From an uncultured Collinsella sp. (lineage in GTDB: Bacteria; Actinomycetota; Coriobacteriia; Coriobacteriales; Coriobacteriaceae): a stretch of DNA of 64,000 bases. A program made the translations under genes and the position numbers. The notes below the pieces were generated by a model that did not search any database, was not told the origin of the DNA, and saw nothing but the letters and a program-made list of their open reading frames with translations. Positions 53,515 to 62,212 of this stretch are shown one piece after another. Location: assembly GCA_900542315.1 (NCBI GenBank), contig UQMV01000003.1, positions 33,438-97,437 on the forward strand. The letters are read 5' to 3'. Numbering within the stretch: position 1 is the first letter of the stretch; each line of letters opens with the position of its first letter.

Positions 53515-56292
53515 ATGATTCTCAACGGACCGGGGATTAGCTACACCGAGCCCGACATCGGTTCGGAGTTCGTGCCGCCGCTGCCGGAGCATCCGCGCGA
53601 GGCCATCGTCAAGCTGTGCGAGCACTGCACCAACCGTCTGCTGCATCGCGATGAGCTGCTGGGCTACGAGTACTGGTCGTTTGCCGAGGCCGCGACCGAC
53701 GAGCAGGCCGAGGTGCTCTGCAAGATGAAGATGCGCCGCCCCTATACGCTGTCCGAGATGGTCAAGCTCACCGGCATGCCTGAGGCCGATATCGAGAAGA
53801 TGCTCGACGACATGAGCTACACGGGTCTGCTCGAGTACAACTGGGAAAACCCCGAGCGCGCCAAGCAGTGGGTGCTGCCCATGCTGGTGCCGGGTTCCGC
53901 CGAGTTCCTCAACATGCGCGTGAGCCAGCTCGAGGAGCACCCGGTCTATGCCAAGTTCTTTGAGCAGGCGTCCAAGGGACCGCTGTCCAAGGCGACGCCG
54001 ATGGTGCCGCCCGGAGGCGCCGGCATCGGCATGCACGTTATTCCCGTCGAGAAGGCTATCGATGCCTCGAGCACCTCGGTGCCTATTGAACATATCGAGC
54101 ATTGGCTCGACAAATACGACGGCAAGTACGCCGCCAGCACCTGCAGCTGCCGCGCGAGCCGTCGCGTGATGGGCGAGGGCTGCGCCGACGACCCGGCAGA
54201 TTGGTGCATTGCCGTGGGCGATATGGCCGACTATGTGGTTGAGACCGACCGCGGCCATTACGTGACGCGCGACGAGGTCTACGACATTCTGCGCCAGGCC
54301 GAGGACAACGGCTTTGTGCACCAGATCACCAATATCGACGGCGAGAACAAGATCTTCGCTATCTGCAACTGCAACGTCAACGTGTGCTACGCCCTGCGCA
54401 CCTCTCAGCTGTTCAACACGCCCAACCTGTCGCGCTCGGCCTATGTCGCCAAAGTCGAGAAGGACAAGTGCGTGGCCTGCGGTCGCTGCGTTGAGGTGTG
54501 TCCGGCCGGCGCCGCCAAGCTGGGCCAGAAGCTCTGCAGCAAAAAGGCGGGCGGACAGGTGCCCGAATATCCGCGCCAGGAGCTGCCCGATGCCACCAAG
54601 TGGGACCACACCAAGTGGTCGCCCAACTACCGCAACGACAACCGCATCGAGACGCATGAGTCCGGCACCGCTCCCTGCAAGACGGCCTGCCCCGCGCACG
54701 TTGCCGTTCAGGGCTATTTGAAGCTCGCGGCTCAGGGTCGCTATGACGAGGCCCTAGCACTCATTAAGCGCGAGAACCCGCTGCCCGCTATCTGCGGCCG
54801 TGTGTGCAACCGCCGCTGTGAGGATGCCTGCACCCGCGGCCGTGTGGACGCCGCCGTGGCTATTGACGAGGTCAAGAAGTTCATCGCCCAGCGCGATCTG
54901 GATGCAGCGACCCGCTATGTCCCACCTGTGGTGACGCCGACACGCGCCGGCGGCTTTGATCAGAAGATCGCCATCATCGGTGCCGGTCCGGCCGGCCTGT
55001 CCTGCGCTTTCTACCTGGCCGAGAAGGGCTACAAACCTGTCGTGTTCGAGAAGAACGAGCGCCCGGGCGGCATGCTCACCTACGGCATTCCCAGCTTTAA
55101 GCTGCAGAAGGATGTTATCGAGGCCGAGGTCGAGATCATTCGCCTGATGGGTGCCGAGTTCCGCTATGGCGTGGAGGTCGGTCGTGATGTGACGCTCGAC
55201 GAGCTGCGCGCGCAGGGCTTTAAGGCCTTTTACGTGGCCATCGGCTGCCAGGGCGGCCGCCTTGCCGGTATTCCGGGCGAGGATGCCGAGGACGTGACCG
55301 TGGCCGTCGACTTCCTTCGCGAGGTTAACAGCGGCAAGATCGATACCCTGTCCGGCCGCACCATTGTGGTGGGCGGCGGCAACGTGGCCATCGACGTTGC
55401 CCGCAACGCCTGCCGTTTGGGCTCTGAGCACGTTGAGATGTTCTGCCTGGAGAGCGAGGTCCAGATGCCCGCCAGCGAGGAGGAACGTCGCGAGGCCGTT
55501 GAGGACGGCGCTCACATCAGCTGCAGCTGGGGCCCCAAGGAGATTCACCTGGACGAGGCCGGTCGTGTGTGCGGTATCACCTTCAAGCGCTGCACGCGTG
55601 TCTTTGACGACGAGGGCCGTTTTGCGCCCGAGTACGACGAGAACGATCTGCGCCGTGTCGATGCCGACCGTGTCGTCATGTCGATTGGCCAGTCCATTGT
55701 GTGGGGCGACCTGCTAGCTGGCTCCAAGGTGGAGCTCGGCCGCGGCCAGGGTGCCCTTGCCGATCCCCAGACCTACCAGACCGCCGAGCCAGACATCTTT
55801 GTGGGCGGCGACGTCTACACCGGCCCCAGCTTTGCCATCGACGCTATCGCCGCCGGCCACGAGGCCGCGGTGTCCATCCATCGCTTTGTGCAGCCGGGCT
55901 CCACGCTCACCATCGGCCGCAATCAGCGCCGCTACACCGCGCTCGACCGCGACGACGTTGTGCTCGAGAGCTACGACAACGCGAGCCGCGAGGTTGCGCA
56001 TGTGGACCGCGAACGCGAGAAGGCTGCGCCGTTTAGCGAGTACGTCGAGACCTTTACCGAGGAGCAGGTGCGCGCCGAGACCGCCCGCTGCCTGGGCTGC
56101 GGCGCCTCGATCGTCGACCCCAACAAGTGTATCGGCTGCGGCCTGTGCACCACCAAGTGCGCCTTCGACGCCATCCACCTCGATCGCGATCGCCCCGAGT
56201 GCTCCACGATGGTCAAATACGAGCAAAAGCTCCCGAGCCTTGGCAAGTATGCTTTAAAGCGTGCAATCAAAATCAAGTTCGGTCGTAAATAG
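53515..56292 (+). CDS. Iron-sulfur flavoprotein, GltD-like, with extra N-terminal domain
   Basis: 925 residues. Residues 1 to about 300 carry an unusual domain with STCSCRASRRVMGEGC and further cysteines. A ferredoxin motif follows (CVACGRCVEVCPAG, about 320), then the cysteine-rich linker of glutamate synthase small subunits (CKTACPAHVAVQGY, CGRVCNRRCEDAC), a two-dinucleotide-fold oxidoreductase (IAIIGAGPAGLSCAFYLAEK; VVGGGNVAIDVARNA) and a C-terminal ferredoxin (CIGCGLCTTKCAFDA). It should pass electrons between NAD(P)H, FAD and several clusters; the substrate is unknown. ATG 53515 follows GAAGGGA. Confidence 0.85.
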   Translation: MILNGPGISYTEPDIGSEFVPPLPEHPREAIVKLCEHCTNRLLHRDELLGYEYWSFAEAATDEQAEVLCKMKMRRPYTLSEMVKLTGMPEADIEKMLDDMSYTGLLEYNWENPERAKQWVLPMLVPGSAEFLNMRVSQLEEHPVYAKFFEQASKGPLSKATPMVPPGGAGIGMHVIPVEKAIDASSTSVPIEHIEHWLDKYDGKYAASTCSCRASRRVMGEGCADDPADWCIAVGDMADYVVETDRGHYVTRDEVYDILRQAEDNGFVHQITNIDGENKIFAICNCNVNVCYALRTSQLFNTPNLSRSAYVAKVEKDKCVACGRCVEVCPAGAAKLGQKLCSKKAGGQVPEYPRQELPDATKWDHTKWSPNYRNDNRIETHESGTAPCKTACPAHVAVQGYLKLAAQGRYDEALALIKRENPLPAICGRVCNRRCEDACTRGRVDAAVAIDEVKKFIAQRDLDAATRYVPPVVTPTRAGGFDQKIAIIGAGPAGLSCAFYLAEKGYKPVVFEKNERPGGMLTYGIPSFKLQKDVIEAEVEIIRLMGAEFRYGVEVGRDVTLDELRAQGFKAFYVAIGCQGGRLAGIPGEDAEDVTVAVDFLREVNSGKIDTLSGRTIVVGGGNVAIDVARNACRLGSEHVEMFCLESEVQMPASEEERREAVEDGAHISCSWGPKEIHLDEAGRVCGITFKRCTRVFDDEGRFAPEYDENDLRRVDADRVVMSIGQSIVWGDLLAGSKVELGRGQGALADPQTYQTAEPDIFVGGDVYTGPSFAIDAIAAGHEAAVSIHRFVQPGSTLTIGRNQRRYTALDRDDVVLESYDNASREVAHVDREREKAAPFSEYVETFTEEQVRAETARCLGCGASIVDPNKCIGCGLCTTKCAFDAIHLDRDRPECSTMVKYEQKLPSLGKYALKRAIKIKFGRK

Positions 56293-56307
56293 GTAACCAT
56301 GGCGGGT

Positions 56308-56343
56308 AAGGGGACGGCGCAGACTAGACTTCGCCGTCCCCTT
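56308..56343 (+). terminator. Terminator of the flavoprotein gene
   Basis: AAGGGGACGGCG and CGCCGTCCCCTT, 12-bp stem with a 12-base loop; short T content afterwards. Confidence 0.75.
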
Positions 56344-56388
56344 GCTTTGAGTTTGCATCGCATCAACCGTTGTTGAAAGGTTTCTACC

Positions 56389-56817
56389 TTGCATGAATTG
56401 GGAATCGTCTATCACATTATTCGCGATGTCGAGAATGTAGCGCGCGCTCATGGCGTGCGTCGCGTTTCGAGCGTAACGTTGCTGTTGGGCGAGGTCTCGG
56501 GCGTCGTTCCCGACTTGCTACTCGACGCTTGGCGCTGGGCAGCAGATAAAAAGCCTATCGCGCAGGGCGCGGAGCTTATCGTGGAGCCCGTCGAGGCCGT
56601 GACACATTGCGAGGCGTGCGGCCGCGACTACGCGACGGTCGAGCACGGCAAGACCTGTCCCCATTGCGGTAGCGGCGAGACCTATTTGCTGCAGGGCCAA
56701 GAGGTAATGATCAAACAGATCGAGACTCCCGACGAGGACCCGGCAGACGCTGCTCCTGACGGCCTCTCCGACGCACCCGATGCCGTCGACGCCGCCAACC
56801 CACTCCACATCGCCTAA
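56389..56817 (+). CDS. hypA: Hydrogenase nickel incorporation protein HypA
   Basis: 142 residues. The start is TTG 56389: only this codon gives the family's obligatory MHE start, where His2 binds nickel. GAAAGG lies 8 bases upstream. The zinc site is CEACGRDYATVEHGKTCPHC. An acidic C-terminal tail of about 25 residues exceeds the usual length (about 115). It delivers nickel with HypB, which is not in this window. It lies 29 kb from the other hyp genes. Confidence 0.94.
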   Translation: MHELGIVYHIIRDVENVARAHGVRRVSSVTLLLGEVSGVVPDLLLDAWRWAADKKPIAQGAELIVEPVEAVTHCEACGRDYATVEHGKTCPHCGSGETYLLQGQEVMIKQIETPDEDPADAAPDGLSDAPDAVDAANPLHIA

Positions 56818-57154
56818 CATCCAATGACTGCATGGGCTAGAGTTCTAAACATATTTGCTTCGGTTAGTCAAGTCATGTCTGTTTAAACAAAATGGTGGCA
56901 CGCAGACGCATTGGGATCCACCTAAAAGCGGTTTTAACGAACAGCGCGCCTGTATATGTCTTTGGAAACAATCGGCAAATCACGTTTTATCAGGCAATGA
57001 GCTGTAAACCAGCAATGTAATCAATTTGTAACAAACTTAGACGTTTAAACAAATAATCCAACCTTTTGCGAATTTAGCTATAATTCCACAATCCAAACAG
57101 GTATACTCCTTTCATGTCGTGTAGGAAATACGTAGACAAAAAGGAGGTTATGTG
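56818..57154 (+). promoter_or_regulatory. Leader and promoter of the mannose-family PTS operon
   Basis: AT-rich. A -10 TATAAT is at 57079-57084 with no good -35, suggesting an activator. GTTTAAACAAA occurs twice (near 56881 and 57043) and may be its binding site. AAGGAGG at 57141-57147 serves the first gene. Confidence 0.5.
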
Positions 57155-58144
57155 ATGGTAAGTATTGTTCTTGCTAGCCACGGGGACTTGGCAGCTGGAA
57201 TCAAGCAGACGGGCTCGATGGTCTTTGGCGATCAGCCGTCTGTTGCCGTGGTCTCGCTCGAGCCGAGCATGGGCCCCGACGATTTCCGCGCCAAGGTCGA
57301 GGAAGCAATCGCTTCCTTCGAGGACCAGGAGCAGGTGCTCTTCCTCGTTGATCTGTGGGGCGGCACGCCGTTCAACCAGATCAGCGGGCTCATCGAGGGC
57401 CACGATTCCTGGGCTATCGTCACCGGTGTCAACCTGCCTATGCTCATCGAGGCATATTCGCAGCGCTTTGACGCAAAGAACACTGCACATGCGATCGCAA
57501 AACATCTCGTGACTGAGGCTAAGGCTGGCGTGCGCGTCAAGCCCGAGTCTCTGGAGCCCGAGGAGAAGAAGCCGGCTGCGGCCGCCGCTGCTCCTGCAGG
57601 CGCCATCCCTCCGGGAACGGTTATCGGCGACGGGCACATCAAGATCGCCCACGTCCGTATCGACACCCGTCTGCTTCATGGCCAGGTGGCAACCACGTGG
57701 ACCAAGCAGATCAACCCCAACCGCATCATCGTGGTTTCCGACGGCGTTGCTCACGACGAGCTCCGCAAGACCATGATCGAGCAGGCTGCCCCTCCGGGAG
57801 TCCATGCCAACGTCGTGCCCATCAAGAAGATGGCCGAGGTCGTCAAGGACACGCGCTTTGGTGACACCAAGGCCATGCTGCTCTTCGAGAACCCGCAGGA
57901 TCTGCTCAAGGCCATCGAGGCCGGCGTCGACATCAAGGAAGTCAACATCGGTTCCATGGCTCACTCCAAGGGCAAGGTCGTCGTCACCAACGCCGTCGCT
58001 ATGGGCGATGACGACGTCAAGACTCTCGAGGCCCTCAAGGCCAAGGGCGTCAAGTTCGAGGTCCGCAAGGTTCCTTCGGATTCCTCCGAGGATCTCGACG
58101 CCATGTTGAAGAAAGCTAAGGCCGAACTGGCCGCTCAAGCATAG
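57155..58144 (+). CDS. PTS mannose-family EIIAB
   Basis: 329 residues: IIA domain with phosphorylated His9 (VLASHGDLAAG), an Ala/Pro-rich hinge near 145-155, and IIB domain with the phosphorylated histidine in DTRLLHGQV. It phosphorylates the sugar carried by IIC/IID. ATG 57155 is 7 bases after AAGGAGG. Operon EIIAB-EIIC-EIID-DUF956. Mannose, glucose, fructose and amino sugars are all possible substrates in this family. Confidence 0.94.
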   Translation: MVSIVLASHGDLAAGIKQTGSMVFGDQPSVAVVSLEPSMGPDDFRAKVEEAIASFEDQEQVLFLVDLWGGTPFNQISGLIEGHDSWAIVTGVNLPMLIEAYSQRFDAKNTAHAIAKHLVTEAKAGVRVKPESLEPEEKKPAAAAAAPAGAIPPGTVIGDGHIKIAHVRIDTRLLHGQVATTWTKQINPNRIIVVSDGVAHDELRKTMIEQAAPPGVHANVVPIKKMAEVVKDTRFGDTKAMLLFENPQDLLKAIEAGVDIKEVNIGSMAHSKGKVVVTNAVAMGDDDVKTLEALKAKGVKFEVRKVPSDSSEDLDAMLKKAKAELAAQA

Positions 58145-58162
58145 TAAAGGAGGGTCCGATAC

Positions 58163-58981
58163 ATGTCTGCAATCACTATTCTGCTTGTTGCGATTGTCGC
58201 GTTGCTTGCCGGTATGGAAGGCATCCTGGATGAGTTCCAGTTCCATCAGCCGCTCGTGGCATGCACGCTTATCGGTCTCGTAACCGGTCACCTTCAGGAG
58301 GGCATCCTCCTGGGCGGTTCGCTCCAGATGATGGCCCTTGGCTGGGCTAACGTTGGCGCCGCTGTCGCGCCTGACGCCGCTCTGGCCTCGGTCGCTTCTT
58401 CGATCATCATGGTGCTCGCCCTCAACGGTGGCGCCACCGATTCGGCAAAGGCCGTTACCGCCGCCATCGCCGTCGCCGTCCCGCTGTCGGTCGCTGGTCT
58501 GTTCCTGACCATGATCTGCCGTACCCTGGCTACCGCTATCGCTCACGCCATGGACGGTTGCGCCGAGAAGGGCGACTTCTCCGGCATCGAGCGCTGGCAG
58601 TACGCTGCTATCCTCATGCAGGGCCTTCGTATCGCCATCCCGGCAGTACTTCTGTGCATCATCCCGGCCGAGGCTGTTACCAACGCGCTTAACGCTATGC
58701 CCGACTGGCTGTCCGGCGGTATGGCTGTCGGCGGCGGCATGGTCGCTTCCGTCGGTTACGCCATGGTCATCAACATGATGGCCACCAAGGAGACCTGGCC
58801 GTTCTTCATCCTCGGCTTTGTCCTTGCTGCCATCCCTCAGCTCACGCTGATCGCCCTTGGCCTCATCGGCATCTCCCTTGCCCTCATCTACCTTGGCCTT
58901 AAGGATCTGGCCAAGCAGGGTGGCGGCATGGGCGGCGGCTCCGGTGACCCGCTCGGCGACATTCTGAACGATTACGAGTAG
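58163..58981 (+). CDS. PTS mannose-family EIIC
   Basis: 272 residues with about eight membrane segments; GILDEFQFHQPLVACTLIGL and GILLGGSLQMMALGWANVG are EIIC-man signatures. Forms the sugar channel with EIID. Starts 18 bases after EIIAB with AAAGGAGG upstream. Confidence 0.94.
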   Translation: MSAITILLVAIVALLAGMEGILDEFQFHQPLVACTLIGLVTGHLQEGILLGGSLQMMALGWANVGAAVAPDAALASVASSIIMVLALNGGATDSAKAVTAAIAVAVPLSVAGLFLTMICRTLATAIAHAMDGCAEKGDFSGIERWQYAAILMQGLRIAIPAVLLCIIPAEAVTNALNAMPDWLSGGMAVGGGMVASVGYAMVINMMATKETWPFFILGFVLAAIPQLTLIALGLIGISLALIYLGLKDLAKQGGGMGGGSGDPLGDILNDYE

Positions 58982-58997
58982 GAGGGGAGTGATACAT

Positions 58998-59918
58998 ATG
59001 GCAGAGAACAAGATTCAGCTCACCAAGGCTGACCGCAAGAAGGTTTGCTTCCGTCATCAGTTCCTTCAGGGCTCGTGGAACTACGAGCGTATGCAGAACG
59101 GCGGCTGGTGCTTCGCAATGATCCCTGCGATCAAGAAGCTCTACACCAGCAAGGATGACCAGATTGCCGCTCTTAAGCGCCACCTGGAGTTCTATAACAC
59201 CCACCCCTATGTTTCCGCCCCCGTCATTGGCGTTACCCTCGCTCTCGAGGAGGAGCGCGCCAACGGTGCCCCGATTGACGACGTCGCCATTCAGGGCGTC
59301 AAGGTCGGTATGATGGGCCCGCTCGCCGGCGTCGGCGACCCCGCCTTCTGGTTCACCCTTCGCCCGATTCTGGGCGCTCTGGGCGCTTCCCTGGCCCTGT
59401 CCGGCAGCATCGCCGGTCCGCTGCTGTTCTTCTTCGCGTGGAACATCATCCGTTACGCCTTCCTGTGGTACACGCAGGAGTTTGGCTACAAGGTCGGCTC
59501 CTCCATCGCCAAGGACCTCTCCGGCGGTCTGATGGGCAAGGTCACCGAGGGTGCATCCATCCTGGGTATGTTCATCATCGGCGCCCTGGTCGAGCGCTGG
59601 GTGTCCATCTCCTTCACCCCGGTCGTCTCCAAGGTCACGCAGTCTGCTGGCGCCTTTATCGACTGGGCTAATCTGCCCTCCGGTTCTGAGGGTGTCAAGG
59701 AAGCACTGACGATGTATAACTCCATCGGTGCTAACGCCCTTGATCAGGTGAAGGTCACCACGCTTCAGGCCAACCTCGATCAGCTCATCCCCGGCCTTGC
59801 CGCCGTGTGCCTGACCCTGCTGGTCTGCAAGCTCCTCAAGAAGAAGGTCAGCCCGATCGTCATCATCCTGGCTCTCTTCGCCATCGGCATCATCGGTCGA
59901 GTCTGCGGCTTCATGTAA
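58998..59918 (+). CDS. PTS mannose-family EIID
   Basis: 306 residues; FLQGSWNYERMQNGGWCFAM and GPLAGVGDPAFWFTLRPI are EIID signatures, ending in a C-terminal membrane hairpin. AGGAGGGG is 10 bases before ATG 58998; a GTG at 58989 is too close to it. Confidence 0.94.
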   Translation: MAENKIQLTKADRKKVCFRHQFLQGSWNYERMQNGGWCFAMIPAIKKLYTSKDDQIAALKRHLEFYNTHPYVSAPVIGVTLALEEERANGAPIDDVAIQGVKVGMMGPLAGVGDPAFWFTLRPILGALGASLALSGSIAGPLLFFFAWNIIRYAFLWYTQEFGYKVGSSIAKDLSGGLMGKVTEGASILGMFIIGALVERWVSISFTPVVSKVTQSAGAFIDWANLPSGSEGVKEALTMYNSIGANALDQVKVTTLQANLDQLIPGLAAVCLTLLVCKLLKKKVSPIVIILALFAIGIIGRVCGFM

Positions 59919-59974
59919 GCACGTTTCGGCTTAAGACCGAGAGTAGCTAGACAAGGGCTTTTGAGCCATTGAAA

Positions 59975-60021
59975 CGGACCGCACCCGGTGGGTACACTGG
60001 ATGCGGTCCGATTGTTTTATT
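59975..60021 (+). terminator. Terminator after EIID
   Basis: CGGACCGCA and TGCGGTCCG form a 9-bp stem, followed by TTGTTTTATTT. DUF956 expression may depend on read-through. Confidence 0.8.
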
Positions 60022-60038
60022 TGGAGGGCGAGGCGCGC

Positions 60039-60437
60039 ATGGCGCAATCTCAGAACAGCACGGTCGATCTGGCAACGCCGGCAACCTGCCTGATGGGGCT
60101 TACCAGCCACGGTAACGTGATGGTGGGCAATAAGGCGTTTGAGTACTATAACGAGCGCAATCCCGAGGATTATATTCAAATCCCGTGGGACGAGGTCGAC
60201 TATATTGCCGCCGAGGTCTTGCGCGGCACCAAGAAGATTACGCGTTTTGCCATCTTCACCAAGGACAACGGTCACTTTACGTTTTCGACGCGCGACGACA
60301 AAGAGACGCTGCGCGCTGTGCGCAAGTACGTGGACGAGGATAGACTCGTGCGTTCGCCCGACTTTATCGACGTAACGACCAAGGGCGCCAAGAGCATCCC
60401 TGCTGCCATCAAAAGCCTCTTTCACAAAGGCGACTAG
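60039..60437 (+). CDS. DUF956 protein, mannose PTS accessory
   Basis: 132 residues. GLTSHGNVMVGNKAFEYYNE and IQIPWDEVDYIAAEVL are typical of DUF956, which is regularly encoded after EIID in Gram-positive mannose operons (sometimes called manO). The fold resembles a PH-like domain; its role is probably regulatory. GGAGGGCGAGG precedes ATG 60039. Confidence 0.85.
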   Translation: MAQSQNSTVDLATPATCLMGLTSHGNVMVGNKAFEYYNERNPEDYIQIPWDEVDYIAAEVLRGTKKITRFAIFTKDNGHFTFSTRDDKETLRAVRKYVDEDRLVRSPDFIDVTTKGAKSIPAAIKSLFHKGD

Positions 60438-60729
60438 TCGTCTGCGATAGATGGCGGAAAATGCATCCCGGAATTCGTTCTCATTCCGGGATGCATTTTC
60501 CTTTTGAGCGCCAGTTGGGAAAGCTTGTCCCATTTTTTAGCCGAATACCGGGATGGAATTTCCCTTACATGTGGTTAGAGGAAACCCCATCCCATTATTT
60601 TGCGTTATTCTGGGTTATAATTTTCCGTTATTGAGAAGGCTCTACGGCGATAATTCGCTGCAGAGCCTTCTTGATGAGTGGCCATGCGCTACATGGCCAA
60701 GGGGCAAATCTGCTACACTAGTACAACAT
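60438..60729. other. Spacer with decaying hairpins before the tRNA gene
   Basis: One intact palindrome (60456-60501), two eroded relatives (60517-60564, 60579-60626), then GAAGGCTCT/AGAGCCTTC (60635-60670), a probable terminator. No gene. Confidence 0.65.
60456..60501. repeat. Palindrome GGAAAATGCATCCCGGAAT type
   Basis: Perfect 19-bp arms around an 8-base loop, 18 bases after the DUF956 stop. Confidence 0.85.
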
Positions 60730-60805
60730 GCCTCCGTAGCTCAGGGGATAGAGCACCGCTCTCCTAAAGCGGGTGTCGACGGTTCGAATCCGCCCGGGGG
60801 CACCA
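60730..60805 (+). tRNA. tRNA-Arg (anticodon CCU)
   Basis: A 76-base cloverleaf: acceptor GCCTCCG/CGGGGGC, D-arm GCTC-AGGGGAT-AGAGC, anticodon stem CCGCT/AGCGG with loop CTCCTAA, T-arm GACGG-TTCGAAT-CCGCC, and encoded CCA. Decodes AGG. A common integration target. Confidence 0.96.
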
Positions 60806-60814
60806 GGGAATATG

Positions 60815-60841
60815 ACGGCGTCGCGGGAGCGGCGCCGTTTC
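60815..60841 (+). terminator. Terminator after tRNA-Arg
   Basis: ACGGCGTCGC and GCGGCGCCGT (one G-U pair) with a 4-base loop, then TTTCTGGTTT. Confidence 0.65.
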
Positions 60842-60859
60842 TGGTTTGCGGGGGCCGCC

Positions 60860-60883
60860 GGCGGATTCGGGCCGTCGACACCC
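60860..60883 (-). repeat. Inverted copy of the tRNA-Arg T-arm region
   Basis: Matches the complement of tRNA positions 60771-60794 at 22 of 24 bases (GG for AA). Probably a trace of integration at the tRNA. Confidence 0.7.
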
Positions 60884-60895
60884 GCGTCACCAATT
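60871..60895 (+). repeat. Direct repeat left of the R-M island
   Basis: GCCGTCGACACC then CGCGTCACCAATT; the same 25 bases with one change are at 63914-63938. They bracket the restriction-modification genes and the ATPase remnant. Confidence 0.8.
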
Positions 60896-61062
60896 GCGTC
60901 TAGAGCCCTCCGGTAGAGTGTCCAAGCCCTAAAGCCCAGTTGATGCTACGGGGTTTAGAGGCGGACTGAAGCAAGGGGAAGACATGTCCGCTCGGGGTGA
61001 TAGACTAACGCTGTGGTAAATACAGGACAGTTTGACCGTTTTTCAACCAAGATAGGCGTCCC

Positions 61063-62211
61063 ATGCAACTAAATGCAGCTGATATAGCGCAAAAGAGAAT
61101 TGACCTCGGCCTCACCCAAAAGGAGTTCGCCGCCGCCCTTGGTATGGGCTCGTCTGGCGAACGCACCGTTCGGCGCTGGGAGTCTGGGGATACTAGTCCA
61201 ACGGCGGCTGAATGCGCCTTTATCGCATCGCTCGATGCGGGGGCTCCATTTGACCAAGGGGAGCGCAGCGACGCGCCTTTTACCTTCTGCGATCTCTTCG
61301 CGGGCATCGGCGGTATACGAATGCCGTTCCAGGAGCTTGGCGGTAGGTGCGTCTTCTCTTGCGAGTGGGATAAGTTCGCACAGAAAACCTACCGGATGAA
61401 CTATGGAGAGACCCCGGCGGGCGACATCCGTCAGGTCGCATCAAACGATATACCGGACTTCGATGTCCTGCTCGCAGGCTTTCCTTGTCAGCCATTCTCC
61501 CTTGCAGGCGTTTCGAAGAAGCAATCTTTGGGGAGACCCACCGGCTTTGAGGATAAAACGCAGGGAACCCTCTTTTTCGAGGTCGCTCGCATCATACGCG
61601 ACAAGCGCCCGAAGGCCTTCTTGCTTGAGAACGTTAAGAACCTTACGAGTCACGACGGCGGGAAGACCTTCAAGGTCATACGACAGACGCTTGAGGAGGA
61701 CCTTGGATACCATATTTTCTGGAAAGTGCTTGATTCAAAAAACTGGACGTGCCAGCACAGGGAGCGCATCTACATCGTGGGGTTCAGGGAGGAAGTTCCC
61801 TTCTCGTGGGATGACCTTGAGGTGCCGGGACCGGGACATACGCTAGGGGAAATCCTCGAAGAGCAACCAAACGAACGCTACACCATTTCGGATAAGCTAT
61901 GGGCCTATCTGCGCGCCTATCGCGAAAAGCATGAGGCGGCGGGCCACGGCTTTGGATACTCGATGGTCGGCCCAGAGGACACGACAAGGACGCTTTCCGC
62001 CCGGTACCACAAGGATGGCAGCGAGATTCTGGTCGGGCAGGAAGGAAAAAACCCTCGTAAACTCACTCCCCGCGAATGCGCGCGCCTGCAAGGATTTCCC
62101 GATGAGTTCATCATCCCGGTGTCGGATACTCAGGCATACAGGCAGTTCGGCAACTCCGTGACCGTGCCGGTCGTGCGCTCGGTCGCGAAGTTGATGATGG
62201 AGGTGTTCTAG
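61063..62211 (+). CDS. C5-cytosine DNA methyltransferase with N-terminal HTH
   Basis: 382 residues. An XRE-like HTH (IAQKRIDLGLTQKEFAAALG, about 8-60) precedes the methyltransferase: motif I FCDLFAGIGGI, catalytic Cys142 in GFPCQPFSLAG, ENVKNL (motif VI), QHRERIYIVG (VIII), QFGNSVTVP (X). M.EcoRII and M.SsoII also carry an N-terminal HTH that represses their own gene. AGGACAGTTTGACC at 61024-61037 resembles a degenerate operator. It protects the site cut by the next gene. Confidence 0.93.
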   Translation: MQLNAADIAQKRIDLGLTQKEFAAALGMGSSGERTVRRWESGDTSPTAAECAFIASLDAGAPFDQGERSDAPFTFCDLFAGIGGIRMPFQELGGRCVFSCEWDKFAQKTYRMNYGETPAGDIRQVASNDIPDFDVLLAGFPCQPFSLAGVSKKQSLGRPTGFEDKTQGTLFFEVARIIRDKRPKAFLLENVKNLTSHDGGKTFKVIRQTLEEDLGYHIFWKVLDSKNWTCQHRERIYIVGFREEVPFSWDDLEVPGPGHTLGEILEEQPNERYTISDKLWAYLRAYREKHEAAGHGFGYSMVGPEDTTRTLSARYHKDGSEILVGQEGKNPRKLTPRECARLQGFPDEFIIPVSDTQAYRQFGNSVTVPVVRSVAKLMMEVF

Positions 62212-62212
62212 G

